Notes: generated by a model from the letters alone, not told the origin. A DNA stretch of 64,000 nucleotides from Scolanthus callimorphus (GCA_033964015.1 CM066917.1:25203951-25267950); one strand, 5' to 3'. Positions 1 to 11,690 are shown, counted from the first letter of the stretch. A program made the numbers and translations.

Positions 1-469
1 ACAGATTTTGAAAATAATGTTGTTGCAATACTTCAAGACGTTAAATGTTAGTTTATTATCACTTACCACTGTTGCTCTACTTTATTTGAGCGAAAAATGA
101 AATATTATAAAGAGAAACCCTGCTTGGGTTAGCAGTCGAGAGTTCATTATTGACCAAATATGGTCATAAACTGACCATGAATAATCTACAGCTTGGTTCG
201 CCGTTACATGTTTGAACTAAGTTATATGTTTCTGTACAGACTTGGTGTCATAAGCCTTGTGATCGTTTTGGAGCCAAATTCCTCTTTTTCCAACTAAGTA
301 TCCCTGTCCGAATAACCTGGTAATAACCCCAGTGTAATAATATATGATACTCGGTCTTTTTCCACCTCTCGCAGTTCGTACTGAATTACAGGCAAGCTTA
401 GCTACTTTCCGGTCCATAATACAATAATATTTATGGACGCTGTGCGCTCTGGCTTAAATTACCCGAAAA
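1..469. other. No gene seen; left flank
   Basis: AT-rich sequence with only short chance ORFs. I see no splice-bounded coding segment, RNA gene or clear repeat before the foldback element that starts near 470. Confidence 0.4.
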
Positions 470-813
470 AAAATACTCCAAATTGATTTCCAAGCACTTT
501 TGTTTTGACCGATATCCTCACAGTACCTCATTAGTGAGGATATGGGAAATATGTCACTCAGGTCCCGGATGTAGCTTCGTATGAGATCTACGAGTGGCGT
601 AACTCGTGTCTATATAATAAAACAATATAGTTGATGTTAGCGGAGTAAATTTGGCGTGTTTTGGGCTGGGTTTATATATTTAATTGATTATTATTGATTG
701 ATACTTTATCTGATGGATGATGATATCAAGAGATCATGCTCTAGCCTTGACACTCGCAAGTTATGTGCGCCTTATAGCACTTTGATCACGTCTTTTAACT
801 AGATTACCCTCCA

Positions 814-912
<99 letters not shown>

Positions 913-1512
913 TTCCCGGCAGCAGAATTATAACATTATAGATAGGAGGATGGGCTGGGTTTATATATTTTATTAATGATTACGATCTGATCAATAAAGG
1001 TTGCCAGATACACGCCAAACCACGTCTGCTGACTCACCTTTATAGGAGAACAATAATTATATAATAAAACAATATAGTTGATGTTAGCGGAGTAAATATG
1101 TTTTTGGGCCCGACTCAGGCTCAGTTTAGCCTACCCTGCTAGCAGAGGTTTTTTTCTGTCAGTCTTTTATTAGCTAGTGTTATTATTATTAGTGTTCGCG
1201 TGTCTGGTATGTCGCGTGGTTGTTTTGATTTGGGCGCAAATCAAAACAACCACGCGACATACCAATAAAGACTGACAGAAAAAACCTCTGCTAGCAGGGT
1301 AGGCTAAAATGAGACTGAGTCGGGCCCAAAACATATTTACTCCGCTAACATCAACTATATTGTTTTATTATATAGACACGAGTTACGCCACTCGTAGATC
1401 TCATACAAAGCTACATCCGGGACCTGAGTGACATATTTTCCATATCCTCACTAGTAAAGATATCGGTCAAAAACAAAAGTGCTTGGAAATCAATTTGGAG
1501 TATTTTTTTTCT
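470..1512. mobile_element. Foldback/MITE-like element with ~180-bp terminal inverted repeats
   Basis: Bases about 470-655 recur as the reverse complement at about 1325-1512, with only scattered mismatches. The interior holds a (TA)n tract and a second, nested palindrome (about 1127-1309). The core of that palindrome is a perfect 27-bp stem with a 6-nt loop at 1205-1264. No transposase is present, so the element is non-autonomous. The superfamily cannot be assigned because no target-site duplication is obvious. Confidence 0.8.
818..908. repeat. (TA)n microsatellite
   Basis: About 90 bp of alternating TA with a single phase break near 861, inside the foldback element. Confidence 0.95.
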
Positions 1513-1705
1513 GGTTTGTCTATATAAATAAAAAGAAAATTACACGGTGGCTTGAAGATATGAGTTTTATTTTCTCGTTTCAAAAACAATATTTTACGAA
1601 TGAGCTGCGCTCATTCGTAAAATATTGTTCTTGTCACTTGAAAATAAAACTCATATCTTCAAGCCACCGTGTAGTATCCTCTATTTGTTATATAGACAAA
1701 CCAGT
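1511..1705. mobile_element. Near-perfect palindromic MITE
   Basis: Arms 1511-1605 and 1609-1705 are reverse complements; the outer ends read CTGGTTTGTCTAT and ATAGACAAACCAG. It directly abuts the 470-1512 element, so the two are adjacent or nested insertions. Non-coding. Confidence 0.8.
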
Positions 1706-2687
1706 CCCTTAAAAAAATATGAAAAATGACTTCTACCCCTTTGCGATTATTCCGGTATTGGGTACCCTGTGGATTGTATATCGTACACTCTATTTGCGAT
1801 CAATTGCTATCATTTGGACGCTTTTTTCTTAGGTATGGTGCTCCGCTCTGCGGCCTTCGGCCACTAAGGAGCTCCGCTAATAAGAAGAACGAGAGTATCG
1901 CCATTTGCTTTTTGTAGAAAATTGAGTCCTAAGTTTCCTGTCAAAGGTAATTTATAAATGCAGATTCTCAACAAGTATTTGGCTTTTTTTTTTCTAAGTG
2001 AAGAATACATATCCTGTTCAAGGCAGGTTTTAATTGAAGATCATTTAATAAGAGCCCATCTTATAGGTGACCTAAGGCAGGTTCATAATATAGTACGACT
2101 CATAACACGCGCTCTGATTGGTCCAAATCTATTAGTGCTCTTTTTCACCGATCAATCGCGATTTGTAATCTTTTTTGGCGTCCGAGATCACTGCAGACAA
2201 AATACTAGTGATATTTCCGTGTGTTGAATTGAGAACAGAATTGTGGGGGTAATTGCTTTCATTTGTTACTCAGGTATTTTTAAACATGGGAGGCTTTTTT
2301 TAATTTTTTTTATTTAAAGTATTTACAATACATTACCTAACATTGATTTGCTTTAGCGGAAAAAAAAAACATGGGAGGTGCTAAAGTACAAATTCTTATC
2401 CCAATTTCCTGATTCCTGAAAACTAAGTTTCAGCATCCGTGGTTTTTATGTTTTTGGTGTACCAAGTACACAATTTCAAGAGGCCTATGACGTCACGAGG
2501 CCAGCGCTCGCTTATACACCAGCCATCGTCTCCTTTCCATCGGCGTCAATACACGCCTTTCGTTCGTTCTTATCAGCGAACCCAAAGAAGCTACACCAGA
2601 ACTAAGATTGCCTAGCAACTAGACTAGACATGAAGAGCGCACTTCATACTGCGGTTTTCATGATTCTACGAATTCTGAAGCAACAGT
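1706..2687. other. No gene seen
   Basis: Short ORFs only (for example 1958-2227 +), without family resemblance or splice context. A small GC-rich hairpin lies near 1840-1870. A CCAAT-like motif with an adjoining CGCGC, common to several elements here, occurs near 2105-2120. Confidence 0.35.
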
Positions 2688-3063
2688 AAAAGGCCCACCC
2701 CCAACCATCATCCTTTGCGTGCCGACATATCAAGAAAGCTAAGTCATGACGTTTTTTAACGAATCCGCACGGGCTGCCTGTGGTACCTTTGACCCTTTGG
2801 CCAAGGAAAAACAAAATGGCGACCAAGAGACTGTTGTTTCTCGAATATCTGCAAGTTTTGGTGAATATTCTTGCTACATTTCCTAAGATATGAGGAAATT
2901 TCCTAATAAGCCGAAGTTTTGCAACGTCGCGGCAATTCGACAGTTTCAGAGAATCTAACAATTTTCTAAGTTCTTGCAATATTTCTTTAAAAAAGTGTAG
3001 CGTCAGCCATTATAAACAAAATACAAGCTCGCCATGGATGACGGTTGACGGTGGGCCTTTTTA
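2688..3063. mobile_element. Short TIR element (AAAGGCCCACC family)
   Basis: AAAAGGCCCACC at the left (about 2688) faces its reverse complement GGTGGGCCTTTTT at the right end (about 3050-3063), and the next ~15 bp also pair. Related ends occur at 30875-30968 and near 47568. A 111-aa minus-strand ORF (2644-2979) overlaps it and is treated as chance. Confidence 0.55.
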
Positions 3064-3065
3064 AT

Positions 3066-3341
3066 TAAGCAATAAAGTACTTTCCGCAAACACGAGGGGA
3101 TGTTGGGAGAACTGATCAAAACTTGAAAGACACGAGCCGAAGGCGAGTGTCTTTCAAGTTTTATCAGTTCGACCAACATTCCCCGAGTGTTTGTAAGAAA
3201 CCAAAGAGCACGCAGAAAGTATTTTTATTCGCTTTTAGAAAATAACATACACACGCGCGACAGCGTTGCGTGAAATCGTGTTTCTCAGGTCTCTTACAAA
3301 CACGCTTTTTAACCAATCAGAATACGCACATTCACAATACT
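3066..3341. mobile_element. Repeat family A, copy 1
   Basis: This segment matches the reverse complement of 9307-9597 over nearly its whole length. It contains a strong hairpin at 3121-3159 (ACTTGAAAGACAC arms). Copy 1 lacks roughly 20 bp near one end that copy 2 has. The CCAATCAG motif near 3313 is shared by both copies. Non-autonomous; superfamily unknown. Confidence 0.8.
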
Positions 3342-3347
3342 TACTAC

Positions 3348-3488
3348 TTACTAACCGATGGTGAGGTCATTACGGGAAATATCAAACCGAAGCTTTGGTG
3401 TATCAACCGAGCCGTCTTCGGCGAGGTTGATGCACCAAAGCTGAGGTTTGATATTTCCCGTAATGACCGAACGGCAGAGGTTAGTAAG
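3348..3488. mobile_element. Palindromic foldback element
   Basis: Left arm (GGTCATTACGGGAAATATC, about 3364-3382) and right arm (GATATTTCCCGTAATGACC, about 3450-3468) pair, with flanking arm sequence also complementary. A partial relative (GAGGTCATTACGGGATTTC) occurs at about 4399-4417. Confidence 0.75.
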
Positions 3489-5365
3489 TTGTTTATTATA
3501 TGGCACTTTTCTCAAACTTTTTACGATCCGGAAGTCGCCTCGTTCATTTTCCCGCCGAAGTAACTCAAAAAACACGCGCCCGCGTCGACTCGCTCGACAA
3601 GAAACCGGCGTGTTTGAAAACCATGCCACATTTACTCAAAAGTGATCATCTCAATACTAGCGGTATGGATGTCAAAATACTTCGGAATCAATTCTTTTAC
3701 AGATAATTTTGCGAACATGCTTCACTTGAACAATTTCAAACTTAAACTTGAGCTTGAAACGCTTTCAAGAAAAACACCTTTAGTTTCGCAAAATCTGGAA
3801 AGCTGCAAAACGTGTTCTTCAAAAACACATTTTCAGTTCTACACTAAACAGGGAGCTACAGGGAGCCAGAACTGCATTCAACAGCATTGATAACAACAAA
3901 AAATGGAATGGTTATTTAGCCGACTGTATATTGAGGAATGGGTTTTGTGCAAAAGCGGATGTCAAGTAGTAAAATGAATTCTACTCAACGAGATGGAGAA
4001 AGAAATCAACGACATCAGTTATCGGTAAGCACAAAGTTTGAACTCGCTTTCTGTTATTATTTTTAGCTTCCAAGTTTCTTGAATTCTTAATAAATTTTGA
4101 CTTTTTATGTAGCTTTTACCTTTTGCTGCTATTAGGCTCTCTTTAGTTTTCATTTTCTTCGGATAGACTCGGATAGACCCGAATTCATAGCTTAGAGTAA
4201 CTTTTGGCTCTCCTTTGCCTTTTGTAAACAGGTCATTTCTGATATTCAGGCCTTTATTTTCCTCTTGTCACATGTTTAATATTTGTATTACAAGAGACAA
4301 ATACTGTGTAAAGTATACTTTGTTGTGAATTTCGCTGAAAATCTTTTTTTTTTACTTTTATTTGAAGGAGATTCGAATTTTTGCGATTCGTGAACTGCGA
4401 GGTCATTACGGGATTTCTGAGAGGTCATGCCGGGATTTTCTTGACCTCGAAACAGCCAATCAGAGCGCGCGTACTATCGTTGCCATATAATAAAACATAG
4501 GTGTTATTTTCTAATCCGTATTGTTAGCTCCCTTCGATTGTAAACGTTTAGCTACCACAAACGCGTCACTCTAGTTTTTGCAAAAGCTACCGGGCTGCTT
4601 AGATTTGATTACGACGAACGCTTAGCACATGCACAATTCATTTCGCCAAAATGCGAAAATGAGGGGCGAGAGAACAGTAAAATGCGGGCACAGCAGAAAT
4701 CAGTAGGTAGTCGAGGGGGGTAGGAAAATAATTTACATTAATGACATTAGGGTTAAGGGTTGAAAAACAAGAATACAGGAAACAAGTATTACGTTATATT
4801 ACAAACAGAAGATGAGCTTTAATCAAAACAACATTTGAATTGAAAAGACTGAGAAATACATTTGTTGTGAGTGCATTTGCTTTGTTTAGGAGGAGGTGTC
4901 AAGATAAATGCAACCTAAATTCAACCCTTCACCGACCACTAAAGAACTTTGTATTTTCTTCTCATCAATCATATCGTGTGCTTAGGGTACCAGCAATTAT
5001 TTTTTTAATCTTAGAGTTCCAAAAAGGCGGGAATCTGGATTCGTGGGAGTTCGTCAAGCGTCGTTGTTTGTTGCATGATTTGGGGTGCGGGGTTTATAAA
5101 ATTATCTATCAATTTGATTACCGGTGTTATAATCAAAGAACCTCACTATCCATTCACGTGAGAAAGCGATGGTAATTGAGCAAACATATAATTAACATAG
5201 ATTCAAGAAATATTATCACAATGATCGCACACACAAACCAATGAAAAAAAAAAGGAAAGAAAAGCTGAGAGAACTTCTGTCAAGTCAGCTAAGAATTTTT
5301 CTGAAAAATGGGCGTACAGTCAAAATCGTCGTTTTACGATGGTAATTTGATTGCTGTTTTTTTGT
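3489..5365. other. No gene seen; decayed repeats
   Basis: AT-rich DNA with chance ORFs. Near 4450-4515 a CCAATCAGAGCGCGCG motif is followed by a stretch whose reverse complement appears at 9278-9306 beside repeat A copy 2. The ORF at 4840-5175 (+) shows no recognisable domain. Confidence 0.35.
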
Positions 5366-5372
5366 TCCGGAA

Positions 5373-5508
5373 GTCAAATAATCTTGACCAATCAGGTCCT
5401 TGCCCTGTTTCGCCTAGTGCAGTCAACTGGCTTTTCGTGACGACAGAAAGCCAGTAGACTGCACTTGGCGAAACAAGGCAAGGACCTGATTGGCTCAGAT
5501 GGTTTGAC
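5373..5508. mobile_element. Palindromic MITE, family B copy 1
   Basis: Arms reading AATCAGGTCCTTGCC (left) and GGCAAGGACCTGATT (right) enclose inner arms GTGCAGTCAACTGG / CCAGTAGACTGCAC. The same arrangement is found, more diverged, at 31040-31190. Confidence 0.75.
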
Positions 5509-6575
5509 CGCGGCGAAACAGAAAAAATCCAAACCCAACCCAAAGCGCAGCGCGAAACAGCGACTTTAGGCTATAAAATCGGAAAACTCGTAATCGTGAT
5601 GCACACGTAAAGTAACTACAAAGTAATTTGATTGATACGATCTTGATTATCATATTTTATTTCCTCCAAAAATCACCTGTTGCCACTAAAACGTGTACCG
5701 AAAAGTATCACGTCTCTGTAAGGAATGATGTTTACTGCGAGTTTCATAATTCTGTGAACTCCCACTTTATATTTCCGAACGCCAAACTGCGTTCGTTTCC
5801 ATTTTATGGAGGGAAATATGGTTTTGAGGCCTAACTATAGTCCTTATCAGTTCCATAAAAAAGACCAATGCCTGCCCTGCGTGAAATCACCAAGATCAGA
5901 GCTGCTCACTCGTTTGATTGACGGAAGCCAAACCGCGGTTTGCGTAGAGTTCTCAGAATTATGAAAATTGCAGTAAATGAAAGTCTGATTTGTTTCTCGC
6001 ACAAATCAACTAATAGATTGAGATAAAGATCTTGATAATGAAATATTCGTTTGATTGTTGTTTTCTTTTTAGAAAAGAACGCAGCTGCCATTTAAGGGAA
6101 AAGGGGAGAGGAAATTGGCGAAGGACTTACGTGATGTAATCAAATATCTCGTGATTGCGTGCTTGGAAAAGAAAGATAGCACGAGTGCTGCACTAAAGGC
6201 TAAGGCGAATGACAACTTATAAAACAAACAGACTGATTCAGGGAGAGAAAAGGTGGATTTCCACGATTGAGGAACCATATGTCGCGCTTAAGTGAGCAGC
6301 AAGAGGGAAATTTCCATGAATTGTTCTAGTTTACTGGGCAGAGTTACAAGGGAAAGGAAACGATTGAAGCAAGACGCCTTTTACGAAAGTTCTCCTCGAA
6401 AACTCCTCGAAGTGGTCAAAATACGTATTTGTAAATGCGAAGCAAAGAGCTTTTTGATTGGTATGATGTGCTTTGAGCTGTTGTACGAATGAATGCAATA
6501 AAATAGTGACTGAATGACCACGAGCAAGTAAACAAGGAAACAACACAAGGAAATATTGTGAACAAAATTTCATCA
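5509..6575. other. No gene seen upstream of the GPCR
   Basis: Contains only short ORFs on both strands. It probably includes the 5' untranslated region and promoter of the GPCR gene, but I see no confident TATA box or splice signal. Confidence 0.35.
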
Positions 6576-7568
6576 ATGAACGGATTTGCTATGGCTACAT
6601 CAACTTTAGCAAACAGCACCTTCTTTGAGTCTCCAGCAAATGGAAGCTGCGCATCCCATGAAAACATCACCGCTGAACAAGAACAAGCATCAATGGACAT
6701 TCTTATTGCTTGTCTCAATGCTCCTATCGGTTTGTTTATAATTGTCAGCAGCCTCATGATTTTGACTGTTATAAAACAAACTCGCCGTCTCCAAACGCCG
6801 TCAAACTTAATCTTATGTAGTTTAACCGTCAGTGATTTCCTTGTGGGTTTTGTGTGTGTGCCCGTATTTGTTGCATACTTAGTTTTCCGCACACGCGCTA
6901 CAGACACCTGTTTGTTGGAGGTACTCAGAGGAGCTTGTTCTTTTTCCATGTACCTTAGCTCTGGGGGATCACTTGTTCAGATTTCTGTCTTCAGTTGGGA
7001 CCGCTGGCAGGCTTTATCGCAGCCGCTAATGTACAAGGCAAAGGTAACCCGTCAAAGGGCCATGTTCATCAGTGGCGCATGTTGGGTAGGCTGGATCACG
7101 TGGTTAACTATCATCTTGCACGGAATGCCTTTGCGCATGCGTGAGATTTGCACCGCTGCCACGTGCTGTGCTCTCGTATTCTCCCCAGTCCTCTTCCATT
7201 TTGCGCTTTGTGCGACGGTCCGCAAGCAGTTCCAGAAAATAGCCAGGCTTCCAAACACTTACCACATGGTTGCGTTACTGCAGAAGGAACGCAGGGTGAC
7301 CATAACTTTGCGATACTTAATCTTGGCATTCCTGGTGTGCCTATTTCCGGTTGTCCTTATATGGGTTTCGTATGTCGCTGGCGTAACTACGCTTAAACGT
7401 CACGCTTTCCCATGGGCCATAACCTTGACCTTCTTGAACTCTTGTCTCAATCCCATCATATACTTTTGGCGAATACCAGACATGCGTATTGCAGCCGTGT
7501 GCATCTTCCGTTCAAACTGCGGCACTTGCTGGTCAGTGGAGTCCAGCGGTGGAAGTGTCGGAGACTGA
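6576..7568 (+). CDS. Rhodopsin-like (class A) GPCR, orphan
   Basis: A single-exon, 330-residue seven-helix receptor predicted at the plasma membrane. The extracellular N-terminus carries three N-glycosylation sequons (NST, NGS, NIT). TM2 holds SDFLVG with the conserved Asp. TM3 begins with a conserved Cys (RGACSF) and ends in DRW instead of the usual DRY. TM6 has CLFP in the CWxP position. TM7 has the canonical NPIIY. The tail is short. An in-frame GTG lies 18 bp upstream, but the first ATG is at 6576. The ligand cannot be inferred; cnidarian intronless receptors of this kind are often annotated as adenosine- or melanocortin-receptor-like. MITEs lie on both sides. Confidence 0.85.
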   Translation: MNGFAMATSTLANSTFFESPANGSCASHENITAEQEQASMDILIACLNAPIGLFIIVSSLMILTVIKQTRRLQTPSNLILCSLTVSDFLVGFVCVPVFVAYLVFRTRATDTCLLEVLRGACSFSMYLSSGGSLVQISVFSWDRWQALSQPLMYKAKVTRQRAMFISGACWVGWITWLTIILHGMPLRMREICTAATCCALVFSPVLFHFALCATVRKQFQKIARLPNTYHMVALLQKERRVTITLRYLILAFLVCLFPVVLIWVSYVAGVTTLKRHAFPWAITLTFLNSCLNPIIYFWRIPDMRIAAVCIFRSNCGTCWSVESSGGSVGD

Positions 7569-7584
7569 TCGTCGCGATACATTA

Positions 7585-8015
7585 AGGCGATGTTACACGG
7601 GATAACTCGCAACAAAAACTTTCCGCGCAACATTGTTGCGCGAAAAGTTCCTGACGTCGAGTCATTCAGCAACGGGCATGTTACACGAGAAAACTTTTAG
7701 CGCAACAACATCTGATACACGACCGTTAAAACAACTTTTAGCTCGAGCTGATGACGAATTTCATTATTACCTCGCTTCCAGACAAAAATGTTGCGCGGAA
7801 AGTTGTTGGACACATGTTACACGAGACAACATTTGAGATATTCGTCATTTTGTGTTGCAAGTTTTTGAAGCCAAGTCAAAAACTCGCAACATGTTGCCGA
7901 GTAAAATGTTGCGCGAAAAGTTGTCTTGTTCCACATGTTACACGGTAAAAACTTTTCGCGCAACAATGTTGCTAGGAAAGTTTTTGTTGCAAGTTGTCCC
8001 GTGTAACACCACCTT
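7585..8015. mobile_element. TIR element with internal sub-repeats
   Basis: The terminal motifs GTTACACGGGATAACTC (left) and the complement of GTGTAACACC (right) continue into paired sequence for ~45 bp. The interior repeats a GTTGCGCGAAAAGTT-type motif several times in both orientations. It lies 17 bp past the GPCR stop codon, so it may sit in the 3' UTR. Non-coding. Confidence 0.75.
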
Positions 8016-8457
8016 TAGTGCTAGTCACGATATGTTACCCATTGATTGACATTCAATATAATACTTTGAAATGCGTAGGACTGGGCCTAGCGCGTAAGAA
8101 GGCCAAGTTAGTGATTATTCCGCCTCGCCCCGCCGGACTAAACTTTATCTATATTTTTTGTTTTTAATCACACATTTATTGGAGCCTAATGCTTATGTAT
8201 TTTGATATACACGGTACCAATAAACCAGTCTATTATTTAGAGTGTGAGCATGAACAGTGATCAGTGAGAAAACAGTGACAAACGGGATTGTCAACCTTGT
8301 GAAATCGGGATTTTGCTGTGATTGTATGAAATTGGATAAACGAACCCAAAAGTGACTGGTTCGTGATTCTTGGGAGGCGCGATTCACGACAGAAGTGACA
8401 TTCAGTTGGGTCGAAAAAATCGATAAAATCCAACCTTCCCCTGAAAGGCAGCGTGAT
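8016..8457. other. No gene seen
   Basis: Only short overlapping minus-strand ORFs (8193-8472) without recognisable domains. Confidence 0.3.
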
Positions 8458-8733
8458 TACCACCGTATGCATTGCTACGCGACCTCAAAATTCACTGTTG
8501 CGATTGGCGATTTTACGCAAGAAAATTGTAATGTCTATTAATTTTCTTGAACCAGAAAGTTAAACTTTTGAGCCAAGGAAGCCAAAGGTAACTTAAACCA
8601 TTTTGGTTGATTTGGCAATCAATGTCGACCCACTGCAGTAGCCGAATCCAGCGTTTCGGCTTGATTGACGGCTAAAAATCGCACATCCCAACATTGAATT
8701 TTGAGGTCGCGTAGCAATGTATACATGGTGGTA
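8458..8733. mobile_element. MITE with ~55-bp inverted ends
   Basis: CATTGCTACGCGACCTCAAAA at the left pairs with TTTTGAGGTCGCGTAGCAATG at the right (both shortened here to the core). Further pairing extends inward, to the GCGATTTT region. No coding potential. Confidence 0.8.
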
Positions 8734-8825
8734 AGCCAAGGGGTTGCAAAATCAATTGACAAAAAAAGCAGCTGGCTTAACCTCCACTCCATAAAGGCGC
8801 CGTCCTTTCAGGGTATCCCTAGGTA

Positions 8826-9172
8826 CCCAGGGGGTTACTCGAATATAAAAATGAGCCATAAATTTTATACCCCCAAAATACCTGCTCCAAAATTTGATAC
8901 CCCCAAAATACCCAAGCTTTTTTTAAGTCTGAAAAGGCTATTTATTGCTATTTTTTCTTTGCCTGTCATCACCTGGTGGTGGCCATGCCCATCCTATTAT
9001 GTTTCCCGGGAATTAAGGTAGTATTTGATGATCAACTAGCCTGTCAGAAGTTTCAATCCCCAAAAATATCTGGTAGAATTTTCAACCCCCAAAAATACTT
9101 TTACTACAAATTTCATACCCAAAAAAATACGTCGGACCCCCCGCCATTTTTATTTCCGAGTCCCCCCCTGGG
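8826..9172. mobile_element. MITE, family C (CCCAGGGGG ends), copy 1
   Basis: The left end CCCAGGGGGTTACTCGAATA and the right end TCCGAGTCCCCCCCTGGG are inverted repeats. The interior repeats ATACCCCCAAAATAC. A related element with CCC-AGGGGGGTACTC ends lies at 44772-45113. Confidence 0.7.
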
Positions 9173-9306
9173 CCTACAATGGTACCGTTCGGCCTACTGT
9201 GCAGTATGCAGCCCTAGTAATTCCGGTGGTACCCATTCCCGGACATTTTGCATGTGAAGACTAGTTATTTCTCTTGTAATAAAATTTAGAAAATAACACC
9301 TATGTT

Positions 9307-9597
9307 GTATTGTGAATGTGCGCATTCTGATTGGTTAAAAAGCGTGTTTGTAAGAGACCTGAGAAACACGATTGTCACGCAACGCTGTCGCGCGTGTGTA
9401 TGTTATTTTCTAAAAGCAATAAAAATACTTTCTGCGTGCTCTCTGGTTTCTTACACTCGGGGAATGTTGGTCGAACTGATAAAACTTGAAAGACACTCGC
9501 CTTCGGCTCGTGTCTTTCAAGTTTTGATCAGTTCTCCCAACATCCCCCTCGTGTTTGTAAGAAAGCAGAGAGCACTCGGAAAGTACTTCTATTGCTT
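9307..9597. mobile_element. Repeat family A, copy 2 (inverted)
   Basis: Reverse-complement copy of 3066-3341, including the hairpin (about 9483-9521) and a CCAAT-type motif (CTGATTGG near 9329). The two copies face each other across about 6 kb that contains the GPCR gene. Confidence 0.8.
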
Positions 9598-9711
9598 AAA
9601 TATAGCTAAGCGCGCGGCCATTGACTTCTGACAATTTTTTTTCCAACGAAAAAATTTTATTTTTCGATCAAAACAAGCGCGCGCAAATGGTTACCGTGAC
9701 CTAGGTCAGAG

Positions 9712-10791
9712 ACAAGAGGAGGTCTGTCAGTCTTCCCATAATGCATCGCTTTTGAGCCATATTATAAATGGCCGGATGACGCGCGCGCAATTCGGCAGTT
9801 GAACAAGGAGGATTTTGTGAAGCTCACAATAAGCGCTCCGGCCTTTCTCGCAGAAAAAATGATCTTGCACCTCTGCTACGATGAAGTCAGCGGAAGCATA
9901 AACTTCATGTTGACAAGTTTCACATGTCTGCATGTTTGCAAAGTCTTGTGACATTTTGTTTTCTCGTCGTCGCTCGAAGAAAGCAGATTTTGTTTGTTTA
10001 CAAGCAGTGCAAGCTTATTTTCGTCGATGAAATCTCCTCCTTAGATTAGCGCGCGCTCTCGCGCAATCACAACGGCTTTTCGCACGAGCTCTAGCACTTT
10101 TCTGTTCACATTTTTCCATATTTTTTGGCGAATAAATATCTTTCTGACATTAGATATTGCTTAAAATATAGCCAAGAAACCATTCCGGACTTTGTATTGC
10201 AGAATGAATCGCGTTTGAATATTTTTTTTAGATATTAAGTTCAGGATCGACCCCGTTCGCGAGTGGTGACGGCGAGCGAGACTTAAGTTTTCAACGTGTT
10301 TTGTAGTGCTCACGAAGGCCGACCGTTGTTTCGGTTGTCTACTTTCCAGTCCCAAATTCAACAAGAAATCGAGAGGGCAATTCTGATAATGAAATAGATT
10401 TAAAATCAAAGAGATTTGCTTAAGTATAATACTCAATAAAATCAGAGGGCAATTGGTTAGAAATAGTAGATTTTGGTTAATGAAAAATGTAAACAAAGCC
10501 ATCGCCTGGACAAAATGTTCGTGCAGAGATTTGACGGCAAAGTTGCGCCCTTGTTATTTTCCGCCTGCTTGACATTATGAAGTGAAAATTTAGCTAAACC
10601 ACGAGTTCATTTCATAAACGTTTATGTATACTTATCAGGTTGCATATAATGGTGGTCTTAAGAGATTTTTATTGAGGGATTTCAGATCTGTTTTCACGCT
10701 TTTTTCCCAGGAACATTGTCCGTTTTGGCGGGTAGTTTCAAAAAATCTCGCGCAGGTGCTCACGGGAAGACTGACAGACCTCCTCTTGTCA
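9712..10791. mobile_element. Non-autonomous TIR element, ~1.1 kb
   Basis: GAGGAGGTCTGTCAGTCTTC at the left end and its exact complement at the right (within 10764-10796) define ~27-bp TIRs. Inside, a minus-strand ORF (9727-9954) encodes a 75-aa peptide with spaced Cys/His (CETCQHE...FFCEKGRSAYCELH) that resembles a small zinc-binding fold. It may be a remnant of a transposon protein, or chance. Confidence 0.55.
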
Positions 10792-11171
10792 GAGACAGGA
10801 AAATATTGCCCCCGCGCGCGCGCTGAGAACCATCAGAATGCAGAATTCGTTACCGTGCCCTCGAGGAAATGATAATTTTTCGTTGGCTACTTCCGTGACG
10901 TTATGCCGCGCCTGTTGATTGGCTAAAGACGAGTGAAATTTAACGTGAAAGCTGAATTCGACAAAACAACAGGTTACCCGCGTGCAAAGAAAGCTCGAAT
11001 CATTTCACTAAAATAATATGAAATCTTGCTATGGGATTCAAGATTTCGTGACTCGTGCGATATCGTTTTTTGCGTGAAATTGTTCGTGGAATTCACTCGT
11101 CATGTGATGAATTTATCTTATATATTGGAAATAGTCTCGCACAAACCGGTAAGCAAAAAATGACTGCATTT
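10792..11171. other. No gene seen
   Basis: Non-coding sequence with a CGCGCGCG tract and a GTTGATTGG (inverted CCAAT) motif. Probably older repeat DNA. Confidence 0.3.
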
Positions 11172-11173
11172 TA

Positions 11174-11690
11174 GGGGGGGGGGGCTGGTGGTTTTATAGG
11201 GGGTAAATTTTGCAGAACGTTGAAAAATTTGGGGGTAAATTTTTAGAACACGCGAAACTTTTGGGGGGTGCATTTCAGTGTCATGCAAATTTTCAACAGA
11301 CTAGGACTGAGATTGAGTGCAATTGCGTGAAACGCAGAGCACTGTATAAATCCGGAGTGTCCTAAACCAACTAAAAGCTTTCCTACTAAAGGTTTCTGTC
11401 GAAGTTCTCCTCTCTTTTCTTGCCAGTTAGAGCTTGTTCTACCGGTACATCCTCTTCAACAATCGTACTTAGTTTAGACGCCATTTTGATGCTTACATTG
11501 TAGCTTAGTCAATTAGCGCGCAGGGGGAGGGGAGTAAATTTCAAATAGCCGTTTTCCGAAGGGGGTAGAAATTGAAACTACTTTTTTTGTACGGGGGTAA
11601 GTTTTCACAAACCTACGAGCAGAAAAAACCACCAGCCCCCCCCCCCCCCCCCCCCCCCCCCCCCCTGCGACGTAATTAACGAACAGTCCC
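11174..11690. mobile_element. PIF/Harbinger-like MITE with G/C tracts
   Basis: A TTA trinucleotide flanks both sides (11171-11173 and 11691-11693). GGGGGCTGGTGGTTTT at the left pairs with AAAACCACCAGCCCCC at the right, next to a run of about 27 C. The right end, read inward as GGGACTGTTCGTTAATTACG, resembles the end of the 36645 element. A 3-bp TTA duplication with GG-starting termini fits PIF/Harbinger (inference). Confidence 0.65.

Noticed and set aside
6558..6575. GTG start for the GPCR
   Set aside because: Nuclear genes start at ATG; the first in-frame ATG is at 6576.
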